Shown in pieces: positions 24,273 to 36,555 of a stretch of DNA of 64,000 nucleotides. This DNA is from Trichomonas vaginalis G3. Lineage: Eukaryota; Parabasalia; Trichomonadida; Trichomonadidae. The stretch spans positions 25,187,896-25,251,895 of the forward strand of contig NC_067206.1 of the NCBI RefSeq assembly GCF_026262505.1, in the 5' to 3' direction. Both the position numbers and the translations under genes were made by a program. Under the pieces are notes generated by a model, which was not told where the DNA came from, ran no database searches, and saw only the letters and a list, made by a program, of their open reading frames with translations. Numbering within the stretch: position 1 is the stretch's first letter; every line of letters begins with the position of its first letter.

Positions 24273-26195
24273 ATGAGTTTTAGAAAGAATCCTGTATGCT
24301 ATACCCTAATGAATAAGTCATGTCTTAAATATGAAATAGAGACAGGTAATGAAAAATCAGAAAATGATAGAATAGATGAAGAACAAACTAACATTAATCC
24401 TCAGCAAAAGAAATTATCCGAATATATAGCAGAGAACTCAGAATTATCGATCATTTTAGATTTATATGGTTTCAAAATCCAATTAGACCGCACGAAATAT
24501 TATCTTGAAAAGTTCAAAGAACGAAAGGATCCAAAGTTGTATGAATACATTCAATATGTATTGGATAGTCAAAACATTTATGAGGTCAATGCAAAATTTT
24601 TGGAAGCATGCGAAAAAATATTTTTACCAATGATATCAAACATCTTTGATATTAACAAAAAGTATGAAGCATTAGAGTTCATTCGAGCATTGTCTGATGC
24701 CGAAATTGATGATTCAAGTCCTCTTTGGGATTATCATGATACCTTCACTAAATTTCACAAAATTTTCCTTGGATCGAGGAGATTTCTATTCAATGCGTTC
24801 GTTGAACAATATTTAAAAAGGTGTAAGATTTTTCCCCATTTGATTGAATCAGAAAACTTCACTATGGAGATGTCTAGCGCGAAATACGAGATGAAAGAAT
24901 CAGGAGATCAATTTGGAGGTAAGATCACAGATTTAACAAACAACAAAGTTTATTACGTTAAAGCTCATCAAAACTATCCTTTAAAGAACATTCAAAACCA
25001 ACTTTTTGTATCAGAGTATCAACAAGAAGAATGGGAAAGTGAAAATAGAAGTGATTTTCTGGATTCAGAAGTGAGAAATAAAATTACAACTGTCGATCTT
25101 AAAGAGTTATTTACATACAAAGTCCTAGAATCTCTTCACATGGGTGCGAAGGTTGATTTTTTTATCAATCCTTTCATCAACGGAGGATTTTACATAGTTT
25201 CAGAAAGTTTAAACAATGAAAAAGATATTTTTATTGATTTGAAGTCTTTTTATGAAAGCCAATTGCTAAGACATGCTGAATTAGAATTTCTTCTTTTTAA
25301 GGATGATGCAGTAAAATCAAAAATAATGCGTCCAGAAGAATTTAAAACTCATTTCAGTAGAAAGGTAATTGTTGATTTAACCGTTATTGATATTATCTAC
25401 AAGATATTCTCACTGAATGATGCACATTCTAGAAACATTGGATTTGTTGACAGCATTGATCATTATGAGTATCTTAAACAAATTAGATCAATCAAGGATT
25501 TAAATGAGAAAGGAGAAGAATGGATGCAAAGTAGTCAAGATTTTAGAATTATTGATTTCATTCCATCTAATGAAGGAGAACGAGGATATGTTATTCCAGA
25601 AATTGTTGATAATTACTTAGCTGGAGATCCTAAAAAGTATTTTGATTATCTTAATATCCTTGTCGGTACTACATGGAGATTAAACAATGAAGAAATTCTT
25701 CTCTATAATTTAAAAGAATCTTATAATGAGCCACTGAAATTAGGACCTCGAAATGATAATATTAAGAGAGAAAAATTCTTCATTGGATTTCGTGCATTGG
25801 AAAAAATTCAAAGTTATGTTGATAAAGAAGTACTTTCAGAGAATGCATCAAATCATAATTCGAACAAGGATAATGATGATATTGAAAGGTTCAGGTTGTT
25901 CTTAGAGAAGAAAGCGAATAAAATCAAATCACTCATGAAACAGGAGAGGAATGACTTTCGATTCTTGAGAAACCGAACAAATGCATCTGTTCTCGGATTC
26001 AAGTCTCGATGCGGAAAGAAGAGGGAAGAAGGAAAAAATCTTGATCTTCATTTCATCGAAGATGCAATTGAAGACTTAGACAATTATGTCAACGGCGTTT
26101 ATCAGAACTTCAAGAACCTTAAGAAGTTCATCACAAATGGATACCATAAGTTCTTTGATGTCAACGGGAACTTCAAACCTTATAAAACAAAATAA
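24273..26195 (+). CDS. Atypical kinase-like protein, 640 aa
   Basis: I do not recognise a named family. Several features fit an atypical kinase fold of the HipA or PI3/4-kinase kind: a Gly-rich beta start (about residues 215-245, ..QFGGKITDLTNNKVYYVKAHQ..) with a candidate ATP Lys; NDAHSRNIGF (about 403-412), like the catalytic D-x-H-x-x-N; and RIIDFIPS (about 450-457), like a metal-binding DFG. The N-terminal 190 residues and C-terminal 130 residues are helical and charged. ATG 24273 (MSFRKNPVC) is used; the frame upstream lacks an ATG. Substrate unknown. Confidence 0.5.
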   Translation: MSFRKNPVCYTLMNKSCLKYEIETGNEKSENDRIDEEQTNINPQQKKLSEYIAENSELSIILDLYGFKIQLDRTKYYLEKFKERKDPKLYEYIQYVLDSQNIYEVNAKFLEACEKIFLPMISNIFDINKKYEALEFIRALSDAEIDDSSPLWDYHDTFTKFHKIFLGSRRFLFNAFVEQYLKRCKIFPHLIESENFTMEMSSAKYEMKESGDQFGGKITDLTNNKVYYVKAHQNYPLKNIQNQLFVSEYQQEEWESENRSDFLDSEVRNKITTVDLKELFTYKVLESLHMGAKVDFFINPFINGGFYIVSESLNNEKDIFIDLKSFYESQLLRHAELEFLLFKDDAVKSKIMRPEEFKTHFSRKVIVDLTVIDIIYKIFSLNDAHSRNIGFVDSIDHYEYLKQIRSIKDLNEKGEEWMQSSQDFRIIDFIPSNEGERGYVIPEIVDNYLAGDPKKYFDYLNILVGTTWRLNNEEILLYNLKESYNEPLKLGPRNDNIKREKFFIGFRALEKIQSYVDKEVLSENASNHNSNKDNDDIERFRLFLEKKANKIKSLMKQERNDFRFLRNRTNASVLGFKSRCGKKREEGKNLDLHFIEDAIEDLDNYVNGVYQNFKNLKKFITNGYHKFFDVNGNFKPYKTK

Positions 26196-26850
26196 AAATA
26201 AAGTGCTTATTGTTCAAAATTGATTTTTACTTTCGAGTTAATGATCTCGATTTTGAGAATTATTATTCAGCAATTCAATCTCTCAGACAACACAAGTATT
26301 ATTTCAATTTATTATGTGGTGATGATTGAATATGGAAATGTATCGTATTTTGATAGGATCATGCAATAGAAATGCCTAAAGGATGTGTTTTGCCGTGTTT
26401 AATCAATGAATGCATGTGTTACTAATACTGCTGAGCCATTAATGAAAAATACTTCAAATTGGTTCTGTCATTGTATATTTTCTATGCGATTTGGATCCCT
26501 AAATTCAGTTATAACGGTGAATGTTGCAAAAGTATCACATTCAAGTGAATGGAAGAAAAATCATAGTATTGACAAAAATTAGCAATATTTAAGATCAATA
26601 ATGCAAAGAAATTAGTAAGTAAATCCAAGGGTTCCGATGCTTGAGGTAAGGGAAACATCAGTGTGGGTGAATAAATTTTATTTGATATTAAACTCAGAAA
26701 CTACGCCTTCCACAGCTCAATGAGATAACACATGATACAGATTTAGGTTTTCTTTTAATTTTCCAAAATAACATATTCCATTTGATCTGTAGAATTGAGG
26801 AAAAAATTGAATTATAAATTTCTGAAAATTTGGCGGTTTTGACGGCCATT
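26196..26850. other. Intergenic, no gene seen
   Basis: AT-rich spacer between the kinase-like gene and RPS28. The 95-codon minus-strand ORF at 26694-26981 is antisense to RPS28 and rejected. Confidence 0.6.
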
Positions 26851-27057
26851 ATGGAATCCACACAGGAACAAGTTAAGTTAGCTGTTGTCAAACAGGTTAT
26901 CGGCCGTACAGGATCACGCGGTGGTGTCACACAAGTTCGCGTTGAATTCCTTGATGACTCAAACCGCTCCCTTGTCCGCAATGTTAAGGGTGCTGTCAGA
27001 GAAGGTGATATCCTTTCACTTCTCGAAACAGAACGTGAAGCTCGCCGCCTTAGATAA
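26851..27057 (+). CDS. RPS28: 40S ribosomal protein S28 (eS28), 68 aa
   Basis: The whole protein matches eS28: [46 protein letters not shown] and the conserved [10 protein letters not shown] end. It sits near the small-subunit mRNA exit channel. ATG 26851 (MESTQEQ) gives the family's usual length; an upstream in-frame ATG at 26830 would add seven residues. The 5' region is GGCGGTTTTGACGGCCATT. Codon use is richer in C-ending codons than nearby genes, as expected for high expression. Confidence 0.97.
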   Translation: MESTQEQVKLAVVKQVIGRTGSRGGVTQVRVEFLDDSNRSLVRNVKGAVREGDILSLLETEREARRLR

Positions 27058-27627
27058 AATACATATCAATTGATGTTGTTGAAATGTTAGTTGAAAATAA
27101 AACATTCATATAAAAGATTTCTTAAACTTGGCTTACTCTTTTACTACAACATCCCTTTGTACTCATTAAGAGTTCTCAGTTTTTTTTAATAAATTTTCTA
27201 ATTATTGGAAAATATTTAATAATTTTTCTAATATTTTTATATTAATTGATTCTCTTCGTTTTAGTAAGAAAGCGTTTGAATGTGATTAAAATTTTCGATA
27301 GATGATTTGGGGTTTAGTAGTTCCAAATTATATCATAAATGATAGCAAATATATGTTACAAAGGTATCATCAATATTCTAGAGCTTTATGAAAATTCAGC
27401 ATATATGTTTGTTATTCATAAAATGGTTTAATATACGAAAATTTATAAAATTTGAATCTCATAACTTAGGAATATTATACCAAAAATCTCTACATCAATA
27501 CAGAATCATTTGGATATGTATTTATATTCAAATGTTAAAAAATTATTTTGAATATAATTTTAAAAACAATTCAGGAGTAAGTTAATGGATAGAAACAATT
27601 TTACTAACAATATATCTCTATATAAAA
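27058..27627. other. Intergenic, no gene seen
   Basis: AT-rich spacer between RPS28 and the convergent PQ-loop gene. A 65-codon ORF at 27388 has no coding character. Confidence 0.6.
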
Positions 27628-28488
27628 TCATGTATATGATTGATCATAAGATTGATCATTATTCATCAAAGGCTGCTCTTCAACTTTCTTTTTGTTGACG
27701 CATTTGTAGTAAATGCACATTCCAAGCAATATAAATTGCTCGACTGCGGCTCCCATGTATGAAATCCAAGTTGACCAGTCGTCATGTTGGCCAAGCCATA
27801 GGAATAATGAGTTCACTAGACCTCCTGGAGCCTGAATGCACAACATTAGTATCGAAAGTGATCCGTTTGTCTTCAATTTAAATGTTGTGTACATTTGAGG
27901 GAAATATTGAATAACGACGATTATTGTAGATGCAGTTCCCATCATCTTACCGTAATATGTAAGAAGATCGTTATGAATTCCTTTATAGACAATGAAAATT
28001 TCTATTAAGAGGAATAAAATCAAAGATGTAAATGGATTGAGAACAGCAAAGATCTTTGTGGTGTAACCGTCACGAATAACTTTGCTAACATCTCTATTTT
28101 TGTAAACATTTTTGTCGAAGTAGATATAAGTGAAAAATATGATTGGCATATAAAATATCCAAAGCATTAATGCATTTCCAATAGTGAGAAGTCTAGAAAA
28201 AGGTAAATACCAAGGTACTACTTGAGGAAGTCCTACAAAATCTGGAACATTAAGAGCAACAATGTTTATAATAATAATCAATTGGTTCATATGGACAGTA
28301 AATATTGTAAATGGGTTCAAGCCATAGCTGGATCTGTTCTTTATAAGAAGATGAATCTGCGGTAGAACAGAAAACGAAGTTCCAATCATTAAACAAGTAC
28401 CAAGGATCATCCAACTGATAGCTGCAATCGGGTAAAACCATGTGTAATCAAGAAAACCTGAAAGAAATGCATCTCCTTCAAAAGGCAT
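27628..28488 (-). CDS. PQ-loop repeat membrane transporter, 286 aa
   Basis: Seven hydrophobic segments and two PQ-loop motifs are visible: SFSVLPQIHLLIKNRSSYGL (about residues 38-57) and QYFPQMYTTFKLKTNGSLS (about 200-218). PQ-loop proteins (cystinosin, KDELR-like and SWEET-related fold) carry small solutes, often amino acids across lysosomal membranes. The C-terminal tail is polar with SYDQSYT. ATG 28488 fits the first helix. TGTCACTTTT lies about 85 bp upstream on the coding strand. Confidence 0.8.
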   Translation of the reverse strand: MPFEGDAFLSGFLDYTWFYPIAAISWMILGTCLMIGTSFSVLPQIHLLIKNRSSYGLNPFTIFTVHMNQLIIIINIVALNVPDFVGLPQVVPWYLPFSRLLTIGNALMLWIFYMPIIFFTYIYFDKNVYKNRDVSKVIRDGYTTKIFAVLNPFTSLILFLLIEIFIVYKGIHNDLLTYYGKMMGTASTIIVVIQYFPQMYTTFKLKTNGSLSILMLCIQAPGGLVNSLFLWLGQHDDWSTWISYMGAAVEQFILLGMCIYYKCVNKKKVEEQPLMNNDQSYDQSYT

Positions 28489-29520
28489 AATAATTTCTTG
28501 TAAAAATTCGGAATTTGATAAGGTATTGAAATTGATAAACCTCAGAAATTAGAGTGTGTATTTGACCAGATAGCGAAAAGTGACAAATAAAAGAAAGCTA
28601 AATTAGCTGTAAATAATACATACATCTAATCTGCCATTATTATTTACTTTTTAAAAAATCGATTTTTCAATTGATTTTTTGTGTGTAGTCAATTGATTTT
28701 TGTTTTAGCCACATCATTACTTTTTCATGTGGTGTGACTAGGCTCAATGAGTTAAAAAGCTTAGATCTAATTAGGAATTCATGCAACCTAAGTTCTTTAA
28801 AAAAAAAACAAATTCTTTCTGCTGATATTAATTAGTCCAACCAAAACATATTCAAATCTGAGCCATAACTACTCAAGTTATTCATGCCTAGTATTTGACA
28901 ACACTTACAACTCGTTTAATCTTTATCTTCAAAAAGCATCGTTTATTACCATAATTTAGTAAGCACATTGTAATTCTTTTTGTATGTTTGAACAATAAGT
29001 TAAGTTTTTATTTTAAAAAATTTTATAGATTTATTTTTCCAATTCGATTCCATCATGACGCATATACTAAGCTATATCTTATACAATTCAAATGGATAAA
29101 TTCAATGCTTCAATCAATTCCACTTCTTTCCAATGCAATTTTCCATTTTATCTTCAAATATTTTGATATTTTCTCTATATTTTCTTGATCCACACTCTAA
29201 TTAAAGATATTTTAACGTCCGATTCTCATAACTTTAACAAACAATTTTGAAAATTTGTTATTTCCACAGCCTTGCTAAAAAGTACTATCCACAGAATATA
29301 CTTGCTCAGAAATACTCAATGTATACTTAAGGAATAACTCATATAGCTTGGGGCAGGACACAAACGCAAAAGTCGCAGCTCTAATGAAAAATTAATCATT
29401 GAATTTTTGAAAAGCATTCAAAAGAGCATCAATCTATCCTTATCCTGCGAATAATTTTTGTACCAATATTAATCTTATCGATTTTTTTTGAATGAGCTTT
29501 TAAATATTCAAAAATCAGAT
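28489..29520. other. Intergenic, no gene seen
   Basis: About 1 kb of AT-rich DNA. The ORFs at 28988-29188 and 29515-29706 lack coding character. AATCGATTTTTCAATTGATTTTTT near 28660 is a local direct repeat. Confidence 0.55.
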
Positions 29521-29816
29521 ATTTTTGAACTGATAATAATCGTTAACCGTAGATTTTTCAATGTATATCAAATAACATGATTGTATAGCATAAGTTAATC
29601 TTTTTAACCAAAATTTCTTCGTTCTGAATTTTAAAATTATGTGAGCTAAAAATGATAGTAACTTTTCAAATTTCAAAACGCTTTCGATATTGATATTTTG
29701 GTGCATATTTCAAAATTTTGATTTGAAACAAAAATAATCGATAACCGTATGTTTTCTTATCCATATCGAATGATATGATTGTATATTACCGATTAGTATT
29801 TATTAACAAAAATTTT
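29521..29816. repeat. Diverged duplicated block upstream of the surface-protein gene
   Basis: Two roughly 100-bp stretches (29521-29633 and 29715-29817) align: AATAATCGTTAACCGTA / AATAATCGATAACCGTA, then CATGATTGTATAGCA / TATGATTGTATATTA, then AACCAAAATTTC / AACAAAAATTTT. The second ends at the start codon at 29817, so the promoter region seems duplicated. Confidence 0.6.
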
Positions 29817-32643
29817 ATGTATTTCAAATTTTGCGACTATGAATTTTGTTTAATGCTTTTCTCTTTCCTTGCTCTTACTACATCAACACCCGAAGTCATA
29901 GACTTTACACAAAAAGAGTTCGATACTCCATTTTCTTCATATAATAGAACTACGTTATTTATTTATAATCCAGAAGATTTTACGGTTGAATACCAAAATG
30001 GTACCAGGGTAAATATGGGACATTTGCTGTATTTACCGTTTAGTGGAAATCCAAATCCGTCATTAGATTTCACAGTACGCTGCCAAGGCTCAAAAACACT
30101 GCAAGCTATATTATTTTCTGCTTCATATGAACAAACCAACATGAAATCTTACTTTTTGATTAATACATTTGGAAAGAAATTATATTTACCATCAAGTGAC
30201 TGTATTTTCAATAACGATATCAATATTTTCGAGCCAATCAGAATTTATGTTGCTTCTGATGTTCGAAACGATATAACTTTTTATCATGGTCTAGATATAC
30301 TTTATCCATCACGTTTAACAATTTATGCCAACAGAGGAGATTATTATAAGGATCAGATTTATACATCTAACCCAGAAACAACAATCAGCAATGTTTATTT
30401 CGGATACTTTGAAATTTCTGCAGACTTTTCAAAAGGACAATTAGTCGGAATCAAAAATGTTCAAAAATCAAATCCTAGTGATCAAATTCCTTCTGATTCA
30501 GTGGTTTATGAATCTTTTTCAAGCACAACAGATCTTGATGAACCTGCAAATCGTGAAATATATCAACATATAAATCTAGAAAATTATTATTTTGAAAACC
30601 CATTTCCAAAATTTACAGCAGGAATTAAAGGTTATGAAACCAAAGGAAATGTAATTTTAATTCAGAATTATCAAGACTTGGTGTTAGGAAATGGTGAAGA
30701 TTGCCCACCTGTTATTGAACCAAACGGAGTTATTTTCAAACCAAAGAGTGGAGCATTTAATTTTGATTATTTTACAGGTTCTCCAGAAAAAATGTCTTTT
30801 TGATTCTTTTAGAGATTGCAAATGTGATACAGTCGATGTTATCATGAGACAAACAGGTAAATTCTTCCATTATAATTTTGAAAAGAAAGAGAGGAATAAA
30901 AACCTGAAGAATTGCATTATAACTAGAGGAAATAATTATTGGAATTCCAATTTCTTATGGAAAGATGAACTTTGGCACTTCCCAGAAAATGATGAAGAAC
31001 AATATCAAAGATCTTTTCCAGTAGTTTATCATTATCCTCCAAATGTTGGTGAATTTTTGCTTGAAGAATTAACAGTTTCAAATCAACTAACATTAAATCC
31101 TGGATTTAATGAATTTGAATGCCAACCACACACTATTATTAAATTAACTTACACTGGACCAAGTGATGAAGTTGGCATTTTCCGTGATATGGATTTCTCA
31201 ACTCATGAAGATATTAAAAATTCCTACTTAATTACTATAAACGAAGCAACTAAAAAACATATTCATGTTGTTATGGGGATTGGCACTGTTGCAGTTGCTC
31301 ACCTTGTTTTCAATGCACAAAGCAAACAGATTCCTCGTATCAAAGAAATATTTGATTATCCATACAACCTTTCAGACGAGATCTACAATAAACTTCATTT
31401 TACGTCACCATATTATGCTTTAATATTAGGTGATGATCTTTTGGAAGTTGCATTCATGAGAGATGAACTTTCAAATGATACACTATGGTATTCAAATTCA
31501 TATGATATTAATGGTGAATTTGTTGAAATGACATCAGATAAAGAAGAATATCATATATTAAACACACATTGTGTTATTATGAAGATAAAACAAAGCTATA
31601 ACAAACATATCAGTGGAAATTATGGTATCAAAGAAGTAAAGTACATGAACCCAGGTAATCAAAATTATAAATCACTTTCAGAGAGAATTTCTGATTTTAT
31701 AACAATGTTTGGATCATGTGCTAGTTGTTTAAACAAAGTTGTTATTCCAGATAAAGTTCCAGAGAAGAAAGAAGAGAATGTTCCAAGCGGAAAGTATGCA
31801 ATGACACCAGACGAAGAAGAATATAAGATTGGCAAAGGTAAATTAGTTGTTTTGAGTTATAGTCCATCACAGAAAGTCGAAATCCATGCTAAGATTGGCG
31901 ATGAAGAAGTCGATGTTAGTGGAAAGAAGTCATCAGCCGTTCTATTCACAGAAGAAGGAACTCTCACTATCTCTAACAAGAAGAATAACAATAACAAGAA
32001 ATCACAAGTTTTCATGTACATATACGACATCTCTAACTATCCTCCATTCGACTACTGGATCTTCATCACAGGCACGCAGACAATCCAAGCTAAAGATTTT
32101 GGTGTTTCCAGCAAGTCACTTGTTGGCAAGCGCATTGCCATCTTCTCATCATTCTTCAAGTCAACATCAACACTGAACATCAAACTTCCTAAAGGTGCAG
32201 ATGCACAGTTCTATTCACTTGACGGCAGTTCTGCAAACATCCGTCGTCACACGATGGAAGTCGAATCTCTCGTTCACACAGAACCTATCGTTAGTGTTAT
32301 CACACCATCAACAGAAGACGAAGTCGAAGATATCTCATTCGAGATTGCTACAACAGATTATCCAGAGCTTGCTATTGAAGTCACAACAGTCACAGACATC
32401 AATGAAATATCCATTGTCCCACAATCATCAGAGACACCAACACCAACAGCCGGCGGAAAGAAACTTTCAGTTGGTTCTATCATTGGTATTTGTGTTGGTT
32501 GTGTTGCTGTGATCGGCATCATTATTTTTGTTCCCATCTTCATCATCAAACGAAAGAACAATTCGCGTGTTAGTAATGGCGACTCATGTTCCGAAGATGA
32601 ACACAATTCTGAAACAAATTCAACTAATAAAACAAACAATTAA
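29817..32643 (+). pseudogene. Type I membrane surface protein, one frameshift
   Basis: The first frame begins with a signal-peptide-like segment (MYFKFCDYEF..FSFLALTTST) and stops at 30801-30803. The second frame continues from an A run at about 30788-30795 (..CLFDSFRDCKCDTVDV..) to 32643. The join gives about 940 residues: a large beta-rich ectodomain with several Cys, a transmembrane helix near the end (VGSIIGICVGCVAVIGIIIF) and a short basic, Asn/Ser-rich tail. This is the layout of Trichomonas surface-protein families. The 3' third (from about 31.8 kb) is visibly richer in G+C than the 5' part. Confidence 0.7.
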
Positions 32644-33441
32644 TTATTGCTTTTAAAGATTACTTAAATAAATAAAATTATTATTAAGCTTACTAAGAAT
32701 ATGTTCTACTTATTTCAAATGATCGTATATTTTCATTTTAGTACAATACTCTGCCGCCGAAAAGATGCTAATTGAAATAGAAAAACTCTCAAGCATTTAA
32801 AAATACTTTCAAAATTGTTTTCATGCTTGTCGGGCAGGCAATATTTCGTCAATGCTGGAGATGTTTGCAAATTATCTTTTTGTATGCCAAATTTACAGAA
32901 TATTGTGTGAGTCTTATATTGAATGTTAATCTTATTGAATCAAAATATCATTGTATGAGCAAGTTCTGAAAGAAATTATAAATATGGAGACAATAATTTG
33001 TCGTTTGAAGACATTATTTCTCATCTCAAGTGAGGTACTTGCTAAGTTGATAAAGCATAATTGAGGAACAAAGACATCAAAGATTGTTTAAGACAATCTT
33101 CCATTCATTATTCAAAAATCTTTACGCTTTCTCTGGGATGTTTGTCGAAACTTTCTACTTGAGAATAAAATTCAAAATCTAACTTATCTTAGAGTATTAT
33201 AGTATGTTTCCCAGAGATTAAAAAATGAACTTATATATAATTCCAATCCCTTTAAGAAAATTTAAAGTGAGTTATCGAAGTTGATAATTTCAATTTTTAT
33301 ATCTAATACGCTGAATCTAGTTAAATAGCCAAACAAATGAAAAAAAATCGGAACTCTCCCAAAAAGGGCTTTTCTAACATAATTTTATTTTCATATTTAA
33401 TTTTAAACAAAAATATTAATAAAGTAATAAAGAATTAACAT
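32644..33441. other. Intergenic, no gene seen
   Basis: AT-rich DNA between two convergent genes, with stops in all frames. Confidence 0.6.
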
Positions 33442-34038
33442 TTAAATATGTTTATAAATGTTGATGAATGGCTCAATCTTGCTATTAAGTTCATTGTAAA
33501 TAAATGTTATAGAGCGCGTCGTAATCAGTCGCCATTTTGTTATAAAAAATGGTTCAGGTCCCATCCCTCCAAATGAATAAGGTGTAGCAGTTGGTTTATA
33601 CATAAGAATAGACTGAGCGCGTGCCTGACGACAATTAACAATATATGAACCATGATTATTTGTAACTTTGATTACAGTTCCGCTCAATTTTGCAGCTCTA
33701 TATCTATCAAATATTTGATTAAAATCAATTTTATTAAAAAGTTGCTTAGACGTGGAAGACCACTTGCAAAGATTAAAGAAATTTTGAAGTTTGTTTCTTT
33801 CGATTTCGAATTCGTTAGCAATCTGATCGACAATAGAATTTATATCATTTGTTGAATAATCTTTTTCCAGTTTGGCAACGCTTATTTGAAATGGGACAGC
33901 ATCATAACTATAAGAAGAATCTTCGTTCGGAATTGGATACTGATTTCTTCTGATATTTTGGACAATATCATGCTCATCTTTTATATTGATTTTAGAAGAG
34001 CTCTGTGATTGAGAAGAGAGAAGAAATATTAGAAACAT
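33442..34038 (-). CDS. Predicted secreted protein, 198 aa
   Basis: ATG 34038 begins MFLIFLLSSQSQSSSK, a good signal peptide; the open frame upstream has no further ATG. The mature part is helical and polar, with an R-x-A-K-L-S-G-T-V stretch and single Cys residues near 86 and 140. It matches no family I know. ATTGTTGTCAAATGACATTT lies just upstream and may hold the initiator. Confidence 0.55.
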   Translation of the reverse strand: MFLIFLLSSQSQSSSKINIKDEHDIVQNIRRNQYPIPNEDSSYSYDAVPFQISVAKLEKDYSTNDINSIVDQIANEFEIERNKLQNFFNLCKWSSTSKQLFNKIDFNQIFDRYRAAKLSGTVIKVTNNHGSYIVNCRQARAQSILMYKPTATPYSFGGMGPEPFFITKWRLITTRSITFIYNELNSKIEPFINIYKHI

Positions 34039-34310
34039 AAAAAAAATGTCATTTGACAACAATACGTGTCAAAAAGATAATATAATTATGAGTTTCTTTT
34101 AAATATTTCGATTTTGCTTGACAAATCGAAAATCTTAGACTCCTTTTTTGAGACAACTCATACAAATAATTCAATAATTTATCGATCAAAATTGTGCCAT
34201 ATGATCAGATATTTGGATTAAATTAACCATGAGCAAATGGCAGGAAAAAGGATTAAATAATAAGTAATAAATAATAATTAATAATAAATCAAACAATTTA
34301 CTTTATAAAA

Positions 34311-36555
34311 TTATTCATCTTCTACAGTTGCAGAAATGAATTTAAGTTTATGAGTCCAATGCTCAATAATTGCCTTGCTGTTCTTATCGTGTATGTCAAG
34401 AGGCACGAATTTGGTCAAATTATTGGTCATTGGAACAACAATGTTCCGAACAACTTCAATACAGAAGTTTGTGATGAGAATTTGGTCTGTTGTATCAATT
34501 CCGTGGCATTCGAGGAATTTTATGGCAACTTCATCTGATATTTTGGCCGGAGAATAAAATGGAGCCATTTTTGCATAACAAAGAAGGAATAACAAGAGAG
34601 TTTCTCGATCTTTGCTTTCTTCCATTGGTGAGAAATAAGGAGATTCGATCAAAATCCTCAAAGCTCCAAATGATGAAATATCATTCCAGACAAATTGGGA
34701 TTCTAGCAAGGTAAGTATCGTAGAAGTACAATACTTAGCAAAATCTGTATCCAATGACCATGATGGAATATATCTAGTAATAAATTCCAAAATTTCAACA
34801 CGATCCATGAAAGAAACGCAAATTGGATGGCCAAACACCTTCGTAACAGTTATCAAATCATCTTCGAAGATAGGCTGTGTAGTATAAAACTGGTTATCAT
34901 AAGAATATTTGGCCAATTTGTCGTAATCAGGTAAAAAGAACAAAGCAGCGATATAAGCAAGTAACAGATCGACTTTGTTGGTTACCCAGTATTTAAATTG
35001 TGTATGGATGATGTTGTAGAACGCATTTAATTGTAATGCGGTAATTGAAGGATCTTTGCAGAAGTTTTCTGCGTAGAACTTCACCATCTCAATCAAACAG
35101 TTCGGATCTATCTGCGGAATTAGTAAATCTTCTTTGACAAGAATGGCCGCAAATAATTGAACGAGATACTTGACCGGATGGCTCTGGTGTAGCTTCCAAC
35201 GGAACTTTAGATCACCAATGTTCTTGTACGTCGCGATTTGGGACCCAATTATATCTTTCCATGTCGCGTAATAGTTTGGAAGGGACTCCATGTTGATGTA
35301 CTCCTTGGAATTGACCAACTCGTTGCAGAATTTGCAGTGGTTCTTGCATATGTAAGGATGCACGTTATGAACTGCGATTTTTTGAACGACACCATCAAGA
35401 ATTCTGTTCATTATTGTCTCATCGGGATGGTTGAGCTCTAAATTACGGATTTTCTGGATAACTTTGAACAAAATTCCGGCATCATTGACCAAATACGATT
35501 CCATACTGTTATTTATTGATATTAACTTCTTGTTTTTCCTGTTCAATGCTCTGAGAAGTAAAATAATGCACAACAAAGTCAAAAATCCTGCAACACTCAA
35601 ATAAATCAAGAAAACTTTGGAAGTTTCCCAAAGAGAAGAGCTGATGAGTTGCGTGAAGTCACATATAACAACAAGATGGTGGAAAATCGAATATGTAATG
35701 CGAAGAGGAATAATTGAAATGATATTTGTATTTCCATTGCTTATAACAGTAGATAATGAATACCTATGATCAAGTTCATTGACTTTGTTGATAATTGTGT
35801 CATTTCCATACGTTGGAGAGGAAAGTAAAGAATTATTAAATGTTGGTGATGAAATTATCGAATGATTCTCTTGATCAAAGAAGGCGTAGTAGCTTTGACT
35901 TAGGAGAGTATGGTTCGAGAAGTGGTTTGAAAATTCTTCGAGATTTATATCGATTTTCGTTGTTATGGTTAAATTTTGAGAATGCTCGATCGTTGAGATT
36001 GTAAATAATTTCATGCCTGGATTTTCTTCATCCTCATGAACTAATGCTGTATCAGCAGCCTGAGATTTATAAAATTCTTCTGTATTAACGTATTTTGCAT
36101 CATAACCATAGTTCAAAATGTCGATCGTTCGCATGAACTCATAAGAACTGAACTGTCGAACAATGGAATACGTGTCGTTATAAGTAACCAAAGTTGTAAA
36201 ATTATAACTGTACATATTTTGATCCCATTTGATTTGATAGTAGTAAGAGTTTGGTGCCACTAGTGTAATTGAATAAGGCTTTGGTTTCAATGTTCGATGC
36301 ACTTGTCTATTGTAATTTATAAAAGTTGAAATTTTCTGTTTATCTGTTTTAAGGAACCGGGATAAGATTATAGTTCTGGAAAGGAATGAAGCACTCATAA
36401 ATGGCAAATCCGATAAAATAAATTGAAACAGAGACAATCGCAAGGAATTTAATGAAATTTATTTTCACTTTGAGCTTTGATCGAGTCATATAGTTTGGTG
36501 TCGGAGAGGCAACTGGCATTTCGAGGCTCATTGCAGAGCTACTCGAGTCCTCCAT
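34311..36555 (-). pseudogene. Receptor-like membrane protein with degenerate phosphodiesterase domain, one frameshift
   Basis: ATG 36555 (MEDSSSSAMSLEM..) leads into a first transmembrane helix (FIKFLAIVSVSIYFIGFAIY) and stops at 36349. The rest follows in the next frame, so one base is off near 36352. Then come a 230-residue extracellular-type region with NxT/S sites, a second helix (about 34% along: VFLIYLSVAGFLTLLCIILL), and a 400-residue cytosolic part. The latter looks like a class I cyclic-nucleotide phosphodiesterase fold (..YNIIHTQFKYW.., ..LLAYIAALFFLPDYDK.., ..FLLCYAKMAPFYSP..), but the HD metal motif and the later Asp are replaced. It would be a pseudo-phosphodiesterase. Confidence in the fold is moderate. 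Confidence 0.5.

Noticed and set aside
26694-27073. ORFs overlapping RPS28 in other frames
   Set aside because: Shadows of the conserved ribosomal protein gene.
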